From contig JAMRYE010000011.1 in assembly GCA_024082115.1 (NCBI GenBank), forward strand, positions 1 through 64,000: a DNA stretch of 64,000 nucleotides, read 5' to 3'. The notes below the pieces were generated by a model. That model ran no database searches and was not told the DNA's origin. It saw only the letters and a program-made list of their open reading frames with translations. This DNA comes from Rhinocladiella similis (lineage: Eukaryota > Ascomycota > Eurotiomycetes > Chaetothyriales > Herpotrichiellaceae). Each line of letters begins with the position of its first letter. Within the stretch, counting starts at the first letter, position 1. The position numbers and the translations under genes were made by a program. Below are positions 1 through 11,123 of this stretch, piece after piece.

Positions 1-290
1 TCATAGAGCAAAATGTCATAGAGCAAAATGTCATAGAGCAAAATGTCATAGAGCAAAATGTCATAGAGCAAAATGTCATAGAGCAAAATGTCGCGAAGCA
101 GAGTGTCGTGAAGCAAACTGTTGTAGTGCAGCTTGTCGTGAAGTAGTTTGTCGTGAAGTAGTTTGTCGTGAAGTAGTATGTCGTAAAGCAGTTTGTCGTA
201 AAGCAGTTTGTCGTGGAATAACTTGTCGTGAGGTGACTTGTCGTGAAGTAGTTTGTCGTACGACAAATTCGGCTTCGTCGGTGCCCACTA
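1..290. repeat. 15-bp minisatellite array at the window edge
   Basis: The first 90 bases are six near-identical copies of the 15-mer tcatagagcaaaatg. The array then continues to about position 255 in diverged 15-mers such as tcgtgaagtagtttg and tcgtaaagcagtttg. The left edge of the window cuts it, so its full length is unknown. Because the unit is a multiple of three, the minus strand stays open for 70 codons (76-288) with an Arg-Gln-Thr-Thr-Ser-like repeat. I read that as a by-product of the period, not as a gene. Two units of the same 15-mer family occur again at 15207-15236, beside the phospholipase A2 fragment. Confidence 0.9.
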
Positions 291-961
291 ATAGACCCTT
301 AACCAGAGTAGCCGGGACGGGCGCCCTATCCTGTTAACCCGATGATGCTTGGGGGTGGAGACGATGTAGGACAGCTTGCCTGGAAACGGATAAGTCCTGG
401 AGTGGTGTTAGCGCTGAACGTAGTTCCAGGCTCCAATCTGTCCTGGGCCCGTTGTCCTAGGACGGAGTGATCTCCAGGACGCTGTGCCTAGATTGAGGGG
501 GATCACAGGACGCATGCTGTGATAGGATACCTGTCCCAGCTACCCTGGCCCATGACTAACGTCCTGTGGAAAGCTCTCTCCTGTGACTAAAGGCGCCCTA
601 GTCGAACAGATGCCTTAAGACACATGGGCTAGAACACATCTAATTCTGGGAATCACGGCCACTCAAATAGGGCGATTGTGTTCCGCCAGCGATTGTATTT
701 CGTCAGCGATTGTATTAGCTTTATAGCCACTCAACCACAGATATTTTATCCTTTACTAGTCTAATCAAATCTCCCGCTGCCGCGACTCCGGCGCAAGCAA
801 GCGAGGCCCGAGGCGCTTGTACCCGAAGCTAAACCTTCAGCTGTAGGTGCGGAAGAAGCTCGCTGTGGCCAGCAACTTTATTTCTACCTAAACGTCTAAT
901 TGAATAGAAGTCAAGGTGAACCTATAAACCGTTCTAAGGTTTCAGCCGTAACCCTTACCAC
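291..961. other. No gene seen; decayed sequence rich in CAGGAC/GTCCTG words
   Basis: No open frame with family resemblance. Between about 325 and 600 the short word TCCTG or its complement CAGGA recurs roughly ten times. At 675-720 a phrase close to gcgattgtattccgtca is repeated two to three times. This looks like worn repeat DNA. Confidence 0.5.
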
Positions 962-1700
962 ATGATTCTATGAGGGCTGATAATCGAGTTTAAAGAATCG
1001 CACTTTATCGTATAAATGGCCTCGTACCACATTTCGTAGATTATCCCGCACCTCGTCATTAGTGGAGGCTGTTAAAGAATTAATTAGCACGGCCACAAGC
1101 CAAGGTCCGATTCGAACACCAGTGATAAGAATCGTGTTATCTCTCTTGGTGGTGCTCCCATTCTCAATCGCGTTCCCCTCGACGACTCTCTGAGTGTTTC
1201 AGTTCACTTTGTCGTACCGGCTTCGTCGGCATCGGATCCCCAGCAGTTTCGGCTTGAAACATATCTTTTAACGGTGCTGGCCCTGGATAGATATGTGCGC
1301 GCTTTCCAAAAGAGGTTCGATGGATCTCGCCCAATTCGCAGTAATGGAGATATCAAGGATCTATACTCCGTTAGAGAGCTACAAAGTTATGTTCATCAGT
1401 ATCCTCACCCAGCCATCATTAAGGGCATCCTCGTCTAATGCGCCGTTGAGTAGCATTTCGGCAGCAAGAGCGATGTCTAGCTTGTTAGTTTCTCTCGTGA
1501 AGGAGCATCTGCAGGTTGGAGGACTCACTGATATCTCGGACTTGCCAAACGAGATGCATCCGGCGCTCGGTATAGCCGCGAATTAGCTGCTTAACATATG
1601 GTAACTGCGCCGCAATCCCGAAGTCGCTGGCGACCATCAGGGTTTTCTCATAGACGTCCATGCAGATGCTCTTCCCGGACCGCCCACGGACCGAAAGGTA
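962..1700 (-). pseudogene. Ferric reductase C-terminal relic (duplicate of the neighbouring gene)
   Basis: The stretch aligns by eye, block after block, with 1839-2550, which encodes the C-terminal half of the intact ferric reductase next door. Shared blocks include the last coding exon (970-1240 against 1839-2100) and the region of exon 3, intron 2 and the end of exon 2 (1430-1697 against 2285-2540). The membrane and heme part is absent. No continuous minus-strand frame survives. It is therefore a 5'-truncated, diverged tandem copy lying downstream of the intact gene in the same orientation. The phrase ggcttcgtcgg with a nearby ttgtcgtac occurs both here (about 1209-1230) and at the end of the minisatellite (about 254-281). 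Confidence 0.8.
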
Positions 1701-1838
1701 AAATTTAAAGGCTAGGTTGGAGGGTCAAGTTCAGGAGGCTAACGCCGATCGCTCATGTTTCTATCTAATTTCTATCTAACAAACGGCAAAATAAAACCAT
1801 CTACGGCGTTCAGCATCCCATCTCCTCTTTTCTTATTT

Positions 1839-3704
1839 CTACGAAGGCTGATACTCAAGTTCAAAGAATCGGATCCTATCCGCCAAATGATGTCGCACCA
1901 CGTCGCGTAGCTCATCCCGGACACTGTTGGCGGCAGAAACTGCAAAGATTAGCAACATGGCCAATGACATGGGAGTTGACTTGCCCGTAATAAGCATCTT
2001 GCTATCCGTTTTAATCGCGCTCCCCGACTCGAGTTCCTTCCCACCAACGATGCTTTGGGTGTTCCTGTCTACTTGCTTGAAGGCCGCCATTTCGTCGTAA
2101 AAGATATCTTGCAATGGGGCCTTGCCAGGGTGGACACTGGCACGCTGGCCAAACCGTATGCTAGGGACATTGTCTAACTCGAAGTAGATCGATATGGCAA
2201 GTATCTATGCTCCTCAATTAGTAAAATGCCAAACTGTAGGGCTAAGCATATATACCCAGCCATCGTCTGGTGTATCGTCGTCCAATGCACTATTTAGTAG
2301 GGGTTCAGCCGCAATGGCCACGTCTGACTTCGTCAGGCCTTCTTCGCGCAGTCAATAGTGGTGTAAAGACTTACCAATATCCTGCACCTGCCAAACCAGA
2401 TGAATTCGACGCGTACACAGCTGACGGGTATTATGGCCGTGGATAATCTGCTTCAGATAGGGCAAATGCGCTGCAATCCCGAACCCGCTAGCGATGATTA
2501 GGATTTGTTCATATCCGTCGATGTCCACACTCCTCCCGTGCGGCCCACCGAAGAGCACCGGTGAGTACATCTCGTGCCCACACTTAGCGTGGTTCAAGAG
2601 ATCTCGAGTCAGGCCTCTACGAGGCTCAATGAAAAGATCGAGGTGATGTTGTGGCTTCTCTGACCAGGAGATCACCACGAAAGGATGGGTTTGCAGGAAG
2701 GACCAGAAGTTGACAGATGGGATCCAGAGATTGATGTGCTGCCCCGCTTGGATCTTAAGTGGCTTTCGACACCGCATGCGGAGCTTGAGTGCGCCATAAT
2801 CGTGCTTCACGTGGGCTTGCGCATAGCCAGAATGGAAGAGCCCATTCTGGTAGACGACCATGCTGGCTTGGATAAGGGTCAAGAACGTAAATAGTCCCGC
2901 CAAAACGTACAGGGAGTAGCGGGGAAACCGTCGATCGGGGGGTAGATGTCTCCATATGCCGACGATAGCGAGTGCTGACAAAATATGGTGTCCACGGAGG
3001 AAGAGTTCGTAAGATGGTCTGCGAAAAACAGGGAGGGAAAGAAAGATAACACACCCAAGTGATGATGCTCCCTGTCACAAACGTGAGCGAAGAGATGAGG
3101 TCGATAATTGCACACTCACTATGACCGCCAGCTGGTTCTGGGCTAGGCTCAAAGTAAAAGATGGCCGTGTTATGACGGCCACTATTACATGAAATACTGT
3201 GAGCAGCACCGCCATCAAGCCAACCGACCGATGTATCTGCCGAACCGTGGTGAGAGTCACACCAAGTATATCGGCGAGAGAGTCGAGGTGAGGACTCGCA
3301 AATAGCGGGATCAGATTGATCACTGACAGCGTCCCGGCTCGAAGGCCGGCTCGTGAGAGGGTAGAAGCCTGGGTTTCGACATGAGAACCTCCCAGGCTGA
3401 AACAAGATATGTTCCCTGCGATATAGATCAGCTGCAATAAGACACCAGCTAGGCTCCATGGGCCCACAAGCCGGTGTCGATGAAGAACGTAGCGATGGAC
3501 CAAATGCTTAGAGATTAGAAGATAGATGGACCGTATGATGCGAACAATCCAAGCCCGACAAAGAAGGTAGCAGCGAATCAAAAGCTTAGAGATTTGACGA
3601 TAGAGGTACCGTACGATATGAACAATCCAAGGTTGGCTGTTGAGGAGGAGTAGCACGCAAAAGATGCCTCCATTGACAATGGCATATACTTGAATTGGAT
3701 CCAT
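1839..3704 (-). CDS. Ferric reductase-like transmembrane protein (FRE family)
   Basis: Four exons: 3704-3120, 3071-2375, 2323-2256 and 2204-1839. They sum to 1716 nt, 571 residues. The introns are 48, 51 and 51 bp with GTGAGT, GTAAGT and GTATAT donors. Splicing removes an apparent stop at 2352. The N-terminal half is membrane-spanning and has two heme-ligand His pairs: one near residues 158 and 172, the other near 223/224 and 237. The FAD-binding motif HPFVVISW is near 314, and the NADPH-binding stretch with GFGIAAHLPYL is near 381. The C-terminus ends in ELEYQPS. Family members reduce extracellular Fe(III) or Cu(II) with cytosolic NADPH for metal uptake. An ATG ten codons upstream (3734) is an alternative start. 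A truncated copy lies downstream. FRE genes are recurrent cargo of Starship elements. Confidence 0.9.
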
Positions 3705-3734
3705 ACTGGTGAAGTGAAGGAGGAACGCCCTCAA

Positions 3735-4876
3735 GGATGGATGTCAAGAACAGCTCGAGGTGAGCAAGACACGAGAAGGAAACGGAAGAGAGACGTGAAA
3801 AGGGATGAAACGTGAAAAGCTGTAGAAGACTTCTCCTGTACTGTACAGTATGTGGAAAGAAACGTATGGAATTCCTGTTGAACGTTCGATGTTGGGAAGT
3901 CGTTCAAATGATCGCTGTCCTCTTCGTTGACGTTTCTGGTCCATAGTTGGATTTCTGTGGAATTGGGATGTGGAATCCGCTTCTGAGCACCAGGATCCGG
4001 TCATGGAGGATCTGCCCCTACGGCCTCCCTCGAAGACGAAAGCAGGTCCTCCGGTTGAATGAACATAGAGCGGACGGCGGGCTGACAATGTTTGCTTGGG
4101 AATCTCCGTCTGGATTTTCCGTAAAAAGTTGTGAATGGTCTGCTCCGATTTTGAAGGTTCGACCCATTCTCGGATATCATGCGGAGGTTCCCAATCAAAT
4201 CGACGGTCACACACCGTAACCAAAAGCGCCGCCAAGCAGTACGGCTCAGCACGGGAATTTTAATGGGAACCTCCCAATGAAACTTGGATACCGCTACGCG
4301 GAATGGAACAACAAAGCTCCATGCCTCAAAGAAAATTGTTTGGAAAGTCATTGGCCAATAGATGCTCTTTACACTACTCGTGAGTTGTCATACAGGGTAC
4401 ATATCTTGCAAGAAAACGGGTTAGAAATCCTCGCCAGTAACAAGAGGACTCGATAAAGAATTGGGCAAATGTGAGCATTATTCCCAAGAGCCTGTGATTT
4501 TTGCTATAATGCGCCTTGGCGTGGTCATGGGTTGTTTGCGAACCAAAGTTTGTTCGTATATGGCCCATGTCGGCCACCTGACCACATCATTCCTCATGTG
4601 GTTAGCACCTTAGCTTCCATTCTGAAGTATTATCAAGCAAAACAAGATGTGTCCGAGTTATCATCTTTCGCAAAGGGCTGGGAAAATCCTTTTCCGGTGA
4701 GATACTTGAAGAGGGTGGTGGTCTAGAAGAATCGGCGAGCGAGAAAGATCATTTAACCAAAACTATGTTCGCGGGGTGTATTTGTACCGTCCGCGCCGAC
4801 AGATCTGAGCCAAAGATATCAACCCGATGAGGGATTCCTTCTCCCACGGGTGGGTGAGGAGTGGATGCTGTAACGA
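3735..4876. other. No convincing gene; contains a dispersed 20-bp repeat copy
   Basis: Open frames of 116-163 codons overlap on the minus strand, but none shows a recognisable domain and they contradict each other. At about 4563-4582 the sequence gcccatgtcggccacctgac matches one arm of the inverted repeat at 14631-14700. The short phrase caaaactatgtt also occurs both here (about 4759) and at 14661. This suggests a remnant of a repeated element. Confidence 0.45.
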
Positions 4877-5897
4877 TTAATGTCGAGTGTTTGCGTGATC
4901 AGATAAGAGCGCGCGTACCTTGAGCAATTCCGCTGCAGACACTGCAGAGGTAGTAGCATAAAGAAACTGAACGGCGTCCGAGCTAGAATGCCAACGCTCT
5001 AGGTTGTCAATACCAATAGCCCCGTCCTCTTTGACGTACTTTTGCATCAGTTCCATCGTGATAAACGAGAGAGCTCTAAGATCGCAATTGGGGTCATTTG
5101 ACTCTACCACGTTATGACAACACTCCTGACTTGCTGCCAGATTCGATCAGCTTAAGGTGGTCATACTATGAGGGCTGTTCTCACCAATCTTGAGAGTTCC
5201 GTCTGGGTTCAGGAGGATGTTCGAGCAAGAAAGTGATCCGTGTGCAAATCCTTCCTCCGCGAGATAAGAGGCGCCGTTCAGGAGCTGTGGCAGTCAGGAC
5301 ATGCATTCAGCGTTATGAATTCGGGCTCACCTGTCCTAGAAGGGCAGCAAGCTGTCGCTCAGTTGGGTAAGCAGGGGAATCGACGATCCATTCAAGAGCG
5401 ATAGACATATGCTCGAGAACGACGTAGAGATCATCGTCAGCTGCGAAAGCAGCTAGGGTGGTAACAATGTTCTGGTGCTGAAGCTGTCGGAACATATGGA
5501 GCACTTTCTCGGACCCTACATTCGAGAATTTTCTCACATGAACGAGATTAATCGGTGCCATCTTCCGAACGGCCACTTCAACCCAGCCAGCAAGCTCGAG
5601 GTCGTAGATCTTCTCAAACTGCTTCCAGGGCGATTCCCATGCCGTCCTGAGCTGGAGATCGCTTGTGACTCTAGGCTCATCCGTCTTTGATTTCACCTTG
5701 GTCATCTTTGGATAGGTTTTCAACGCATCCTGATCCGGTGAATGGATTCTCTTCCTGTTTAGAGTATGCTTGGGTGCGGTTTGGGTGGGACTCTTCCAGC
5801 CTTGCTGTTTAGGACCCTCGGAGGCTCGGCTGGGTTGCTTAGCCTTTGCTAACTTGAGTATGTCGAATTGTGTGTGACGATGGTTTGCTGAATTCAT
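4877..5897 (-). CDS. Protein-kinase-fold protein, probable pseudokinase
   Basis: Three exons: 5897-5331, 5284-5185 and 5133-4877. They sum to 924 nt, 307 residues. The introns are 46 bp (GTGAGC...CACAG) and 51 bp (GTGAGA...GGCAG). A basic, disordered N-terminal region of about 90 residues leads into a kinase-like fold. Visible kinase landmarks are altered. VAVRKM stands where VAxK is expected (about residue 108). HGSLSCSN replaces the HRDLKxxN catalytic loop (about 204), so the catalytic Asp and Lys are missing. LKIASQECC stands where DFG should be. The rest resembles degenerate Ste20/PAK-like fungal kinases. I infer a catalytically dead protein that binds partners. An in-frame ATG at 5960 would add 21 residues. 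Confidence 0.75.
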
Positions 5898-6164
5898 CGT
5901 GGTGGGCGCTGGGATGACGAGGATGTCGAAGAAGGCGCCAGAAAAGTTGAAAGGATGCACTGTTCCAAGGAAACAAGTTGAGAAAACCGAGACTGCTAAT
6001 TTATACTATTTTAAGAACTTCCATTGAAAATGAATGTCCATTATTTGGGTCCCACAGAAATTTGCACCACCCATCGTCACTCCTGGCACTTTAAATACCT
6101 TCGTTCCCACCGTCCCAGGACATAGTGACCGTTTGGTGTAGTAGGGAGAACCAATCTCCTCAGA

Positions 6165-9100
6165 ATGCGTCGACCTCGAGCGTCCGAGCAGGAACTGAGG
6201 CTCCACTTAGAAAGATGCGTTAAATACCGAGGCACGGCACGCATCAGGCTTGAGAATCTATATTTTGAGTGGGGGGAGGCCAGAGAGCTAAGTCGGAAGA
6301 ATGTCGAAAGACTAAAGCAGGTGTTCCGAACGGAAAATGTTCATCGACTAGAACCTCGAAACCACATCCCAGCCGTGGTTCACGAGGGCGACCTGGTTAG
6401 CGCCATTCAAGCATCCAAGATCTCGGCAGAAACGCTGCTGAGTAATCCGGATGGTGATCTTCCGATGTTGAAGTTTCCCCAACATTACAAGCTGACCTGC
6501 CTTCATGGTGGACACCGCATTCAGGCCGCCCGAGAAACGCTACCTCCTACGGACGCATGGTGGACGGTTGACCTTTATCTTATAGGTATGACGAGATTTT
6601 GTAGAAAGGAAGGAATGCTGATATTGACCTTTCGTAGATACCAACCCGGAACTCAGAGCGACTTTAGTGGAAGAATATTCCAACGAAAAGAAACCGTCCG
6701 ACGGAGAAATCTATCGCAAAATTCGGCAATATGAGCGAGAGGGCAATGTTTGCTTCAAGAGGCGGTGGAAGGCTCGTCTCTCTGCTCATGGAAGGCGAAG
6801 CCTGCAACAGCTATTTAATCATGGGGATGGAGAGCTCACCGCTGCGTTTGACAGTTTACTGGACATTCCCGGGCTGTGGGATGGCATGAGGATCAGTACG
6901 CTCCATAAGATGATAGGCATGAAGTGCGACGAGGTAAGTCTACGCTCTGGACTGCCTTTCCTGGCTCACGCGGTGACCAGGAAGTTCTACACTATCTTGA
7001 ACATATCAAAGAGGTTTGGCACCGGCTCCTACGAGGAGATAAGGGAGCTCTTCAAAAGGTGGATCAGTATACCGTGAAAGCGCTGGAGCTCCGAGCTCCA
7101 AGATACTCCAGACGGGATTCCCTGCTCGTGCAGGGGCAACTGCTCAGTGGCCAAATCTTTGGCGCTTTCAGCAGGCAGGAGCGTGAAGCGATCTGGTCAA
7201 ATTTGCGCTCCATTGACGGACTCATACCTTCTCTCTTCACCTTCTTCGAGGACCTCAAGTACCTTGGCGATCTCGCCGACGGTATGAAGCAGCTCGTAAA
7301 GCTGTCACGTGGAGACACGGTGTATACTGCTTTGCAACGAAAGTTTCCTTTCATCGAGACTGCAGAGGAACAATACGTCATCGAGGCAGCCGAATCGACT
7401 TTTGTCGTTAGATCAAGCGCAATAGCTGATCGTTTCGACTTGTGTTACAGGCAATTATGGCTTTATACGATGCGTCATTACACCGAAATGCCTACGGAGA
7501 CAAGTAAGAATGGGAAAGACTTGTTAGCCAAAGCCGGGGTTGAAAAAGCGGATGAGGTAGTCTTGTCTGAATTCGTTGCTCTTGCCCAACGCTTAGGATT
7601 TGAATCCAGGGAGATCCAATCCTTGAGGCAGCGATCAGCAGATTGGCAGATTGCGCGTAACGCTTTGCTGAAGGCTCGCAAACCTGACCGCTACCGCTAT
7701 GACGAGGCTGCTTTAGAGGCTCATGTAGCACAAATCGTGGAGTTGTTTACGACCGCCACACCGCTTCCCCTCGAGTCCTTAAATCCAACATTTGTTTCCG
7801 CAGACCCTGACGCACCAGGAAATCGATGTGGGTTTCCCGATAAAGATGCTCAGGACCAGGATAGAAAGTTCCTTTTCTTACCTTATCTCCACAATGAGAG
7901 CGAGGAGCGAGGACAGGAGGTTACATCCTTCTTTGTGCGTCGATCCGTCTATCTAGCCTTTTTTGGCAAGCCATTGGACGTTGCAATGGATGTTATTTTC
8001 GATGAACCACCGCCGACGTCTCCCGCTCCTTATCAAACCGCAATGTCCGCCTCTCAGGTTTCTCAAATAAATGGAGTGGAGTGGCCAAGCCAGCAGAGGT
8101 TTGAGACTGGGGAAGTGGAACGAAATGAAACAAGGAGACAGGAGCAACAGCGCCTCGAACAAGAGCGCCTCGAGCAACAGCGCCTCGAGCAACAGCGCCT
8201 CGAGCAACAGCGCCTCGAGCAACAGCGCCTCGAACAACAGCGCCTCGAGCAAGAGCGCCTCGAGCAAGAACGACACGAGCAACAGCGCATCGAGCAACAG
8301 CGCATCGAGCAACAGCGCCTCGAGCAAGAGCGCCTCGAGCAAGAACGACACGAGCAACAGCGCATCGAGCAACAGCGCATCGAGCAACAGCGCATCGAGC
8401 AACAGCGCATCGAGCAACAGCGCATCGAGCAACAGCGCATCGAGCAACAGCGCATCGAGCAACAGCGCATCGAGCAAGAACGACAGGAGCAAGAACGACA
8501 GGAGCAAGAACGACAGGAGCAAGAACGACAGGAGCAAGAACGACAGGAGCAAGAACGACAGGAGCAAGAACGACAGGAGCAAGAACGACAGGAGCAAGAA
8601 CGATACGAGCAGGCGAAACCAGGCCTAGAATCACTAGGACAAGAAACTACAGGTTCGAGAGGAGACTCTGAGCAAGCCCCTAATCTCCCTAAGCAACTCA
8701 ATTTGGAGAGTGATGCAAACTATCGTCCTCGAGAGGACCAGCGACCTAGTCCGTCGCAAGAAGTTCGCCAATCACAGGTACACTTGCAGCAAGTGGCCGA
8801 ACGAGCTGCAAACTCGAACTTAGGGCTAACCCAGAAGAATAATGAGTCAGTGGTAATAGGTGACGGAGGAAATGCCGCAAGCAGTCCTCATACTCCCACA
8901 AACAATTATTCTGCTGGATTACAGGTGCGAGCTGATCTTTCCATATTGTTTAGACTGCTTACTTTATAGGATTCCGTCGCAATCGCCCCACATACACGAG
9001 AAGTCATCCGCATCACTTATATGGTTCGGGAGCGAGGTGGGTGGAGGGCAGCACACATGCTCGAAGTGGATCCTTCGGACACCTCTGAGGTTGAGAGGGT

Positions 9101-9329
9101 AGCAGTGAAGTATATGAGAAAGCAAATAAGGCTGTTTGATACCAACTTGAACATACTGACTCCGCGAAACTGTTTCGAAGCCGCTACCGCCGATGGACAG
9201 GACACTATCCTTCTGATCCCGGAAGCGGACATTAACATTAGTAAAGAGCTTGAAGCTTCGGTGACTGACCTTACGTCTAATGAAGGCCCTACTGCGGAAA
9301 CGGGCACAAAGAAACGAAACCGTCGATGA
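6165..9329 (+). CDS. DUF3723 family protein with Gln/Glu repeat
   Basis: Four exons: 6165-6585, 6638-6933, 6981-8924 and 8970-9329. They sum to 3021 nt, 1006 residues. The introns are 52, 47 and 45 bp. The N-terminal part carries the phrases LKFPQHYKLTCLHGGHRIQA, WWTVDLY and EEYSNEKKPSDGEIYRKIR, which I recognise as hallmarks of the fungal DUF3723 family (function unknown). Residues about 625-782 are a pentapeptide repeat (LEQQR, IEQQR, QEQER) encoded by a 15-bp minisatellite. This is followed by a low-complexity linker and a conserved-looking C-terminal exon ending KKRNRR. DUF3723 genes are one of the gene types most often carried by Starship elements. The identification rests on remembered motifs; the exon joins are well supported by frame continuity. 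Confidence 0.85.
8140..8613 (+). repeat. Coding 15-bp minisatellite inside the DUF3723 gene
   Basis: About 31 tandem units related to gagcaacagcgcctc. They grade from LEQQR/LEQER units on the left, through a homogeneous block of eight or more IEQQR units, to about nine identical QEQER units on the right (caggagcaagaacga). The unit is five codons, so copy-number change keeps the frame. Long open frames on other frames and on the opposite strand here are artefacts of the period. Confidence 0.95.
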
Positions 9330-9713
9330 AATGGAAAGACAAGTGTTTCTGCGAAGTTGCAATAGAGCCGAAGGGATGGGCAGTAAAATGAACACAACGC
9401 ATTCCAATAGCTATAGGCTACATTTATCACGGCCATATGGCGAAGTCAAACTGACAACTTCTGAAGGCTCCGCACTAGTAAGCCAAGGTTGGTTATTTCC
9501 TCTGGTATTTCTTCGAAGATCGAGTTAAGCTTGCATTAGTCATGTGGCCCGGGGAGTCTGATTTAGGTCCCAACCAGTCATCATATGGGAGTTTACATAC
9601 TAAATTTGGTCCTTGTGGTAAATTATTCTCATCCTATAAATCTTGTCTTTTGGCCAGCATCAGAAAATCATTCCTTGCTATCAGTCGTTTCATTTTGTTC
9701 AGCAAATAACGTT
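9330..9713. other. Intergenic, nothing recognised
   Basis: The 384 bases between the DUF3723 stop and the next likely start contain only weak open frames. Confidence 0.5.
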
Positions 9714-10082
9714 ATGACGGGGCAGAGAATAAGTATTCCGAAAGAAGTGATAGTCATTAGGAGGCCAGGGCTACGAGGAGCACGGTTCACTACCGAGAAA
9801 ACTGAGCAAAGAATCCGCGAAGAAAACGACGAAAGAAATGCTAGGGAATCAAATCGATCATTTCGGCGAAACAATCTGGCAAGTTCAGAACTTGATATCG
9901 AGATCAGAAAGGCAGAGAGTGTCATAAACTTGAGAAGTTCTCTCTTGCGGGAGCTTGCGATATACGAGAACAGCTCTAGTGAATCACTTACAGGAATGAA
10001 AGCGGACAGCATCGAGCGGATGAAAAATACACTTGAAAAGACCAAATCGGAAATCGCGGAGGCTCTAAAGACTCTGGTATAG
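9714..10082 (+). CDS. Small charged coiled-coil protein, unknown
   Basis: A single open frame of 122 residues starting MTGQRISIPKEV. It has an Arg/Glu-rich centre (KTEQRIREENDERNARES) and a C-terminal helix predicted by eye to be coiled-coil. The frame is open upstream to 9585, but that part is hydrophobic and unlike the rest, so I prefer the internal ATG. It follows the DUF3723 gene on the same strand. I do not recognise the family. Confidence 0.45.
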   Translation: MTGQRISIPKEVIVIRRPGLRGARFTTEKTEQRIREENDERNARESNRSFRRNNLASSELDIEIRKAESVINLRSSLLRELAIYENSSSESLTGMKADSIERMKNTLEKTKSEIAEALKTLV

Positions 10083-10703
10083 AGGAGGGATGTTTGCGAA
10101 ATGGTATCGTTAAGTTTATCCAACGGATTAGTGTGCATAACCATATCTTATGGAGGTTGAGAAGTCTCATGGATGTGTAGGAGCTTCTCCACGCGGGAAT
10201 TGATCGTTGGTTTTGTAGGGGAGTTCCACGCGAAAGTAGGGACAAATCTAGGCGTAGCTCTTGCTGATGCAAGATTTAAACCACACCAACGCGCTTTAAA
10301 CATGTGCAGTACGGTACCGTAACTAATTACAGTTCTGTGGGGAAATGCTTCAAGCTACTTCAAAGGCCCGAAACCAGAACTTCATTGGGAGCCTCCGGGT
10401 AAAACCCTCTTGGCACCGGCCGGCAACAGTAATTTGAGGTTTTCGAGGTTGTTGTCTAGTATGTACTGTATGTAGAACTACGATTCCATTTTCTGGGATC
10501 TCTAAATTTAGCTGAATGTAAAAGAAAGAAGAACGACCTAAATTTTAGGACGAACTCTCCAAAGTAGCCCAATACTTATATGGTACATAGCTGCTAAGGG
10601 AGCCAACCTACTTACAGCTGAAACTCATGCTGGCGTTTGTATACTGACTTAAGTTTTGAGGTCGACCCTACTGGAGATCAAACCGAGCTAACCAATCTCG
10701 TAG
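10083..10703. other. Intergenic, nothing recognised
   Basis: No supported gene. The first exon of the paralogue that begins at 10704 should lie here by analogy with the intact copy at 11489, but I cannot find it. Confidence 0.4.
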
Positions 10704-11123
10704 AAAGTCAGCTGGGGTTATCGATCGAACCAAACATGGTTCGGCTAATTCCACCCGAAGAAGACGGATATGTATGGTCACGCATACCCGAGAGAGAACA
10801 CTTGTTTCCAAAACAATTGAGTAAGCATTCGATCGGGGCTTACATGGAGCTATGTCGAGAGGTTGGTGTCTCACAGGGTCACTCAATAAATAAGGCATCT
10901 GTAGAGGATGCAAAAGTAGCTTCATTGCCCTCCAATCATCTACTTATGTCCTGACACTCCTTAGAAAGTGTTCGTGAGCGAGTCCATTATTGACCTCCAG
11001 ACAAAATTAGTTGAGGTGCAAGCGGTCAATGACAGGCTCACTAGCGAGGTATCGTGTGAACCTCAGATCCACATGGATTTCGTAGATTCTTCGATGAGTT
11101 CAACCATGAAGCTGGTTGGGTGA
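10704..11123 (+). pseudogene. Truncated paralogue of the coiled-coil gene at 11489
   Basis: Two exons can be read: 10704-10915 and 10965-11123, split by a 49-bp intron (GTAGCT...CTTAG). The first matches exon 2 of the next gene in sequence and in splice phase. Shared phrases are IEPNMVRL / IEPSQVRL, REHLFPKQLSKHS / REHLFMKQLSKHS and GAYMELCRE (identical). The first exon of the intact copy has no counterpart here. The last exon is cut to about 52 codons, against 112 in the intact copy. It is a tandem copy that has lost both ends. An expressed short protein cannot be excluded. Confidence 0.65.

Noticed and set aside
2352..2354. In-frame stop suggesting that the ferric reductase is a pseudogene
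   Set aside because: A 51-bp intron with a GTAAGT donor and TCAG acceptor removes it and restores the family sequence QDIDVAIAAEP.
7953..8701. Long open frames of about 210 codons on the opposite strand and in the third frame of the DUF3723 repeat
   Set aside because: They are shadows of a 15-bp repeat that is free of stops in several frames, and their products are monotonous repeats.
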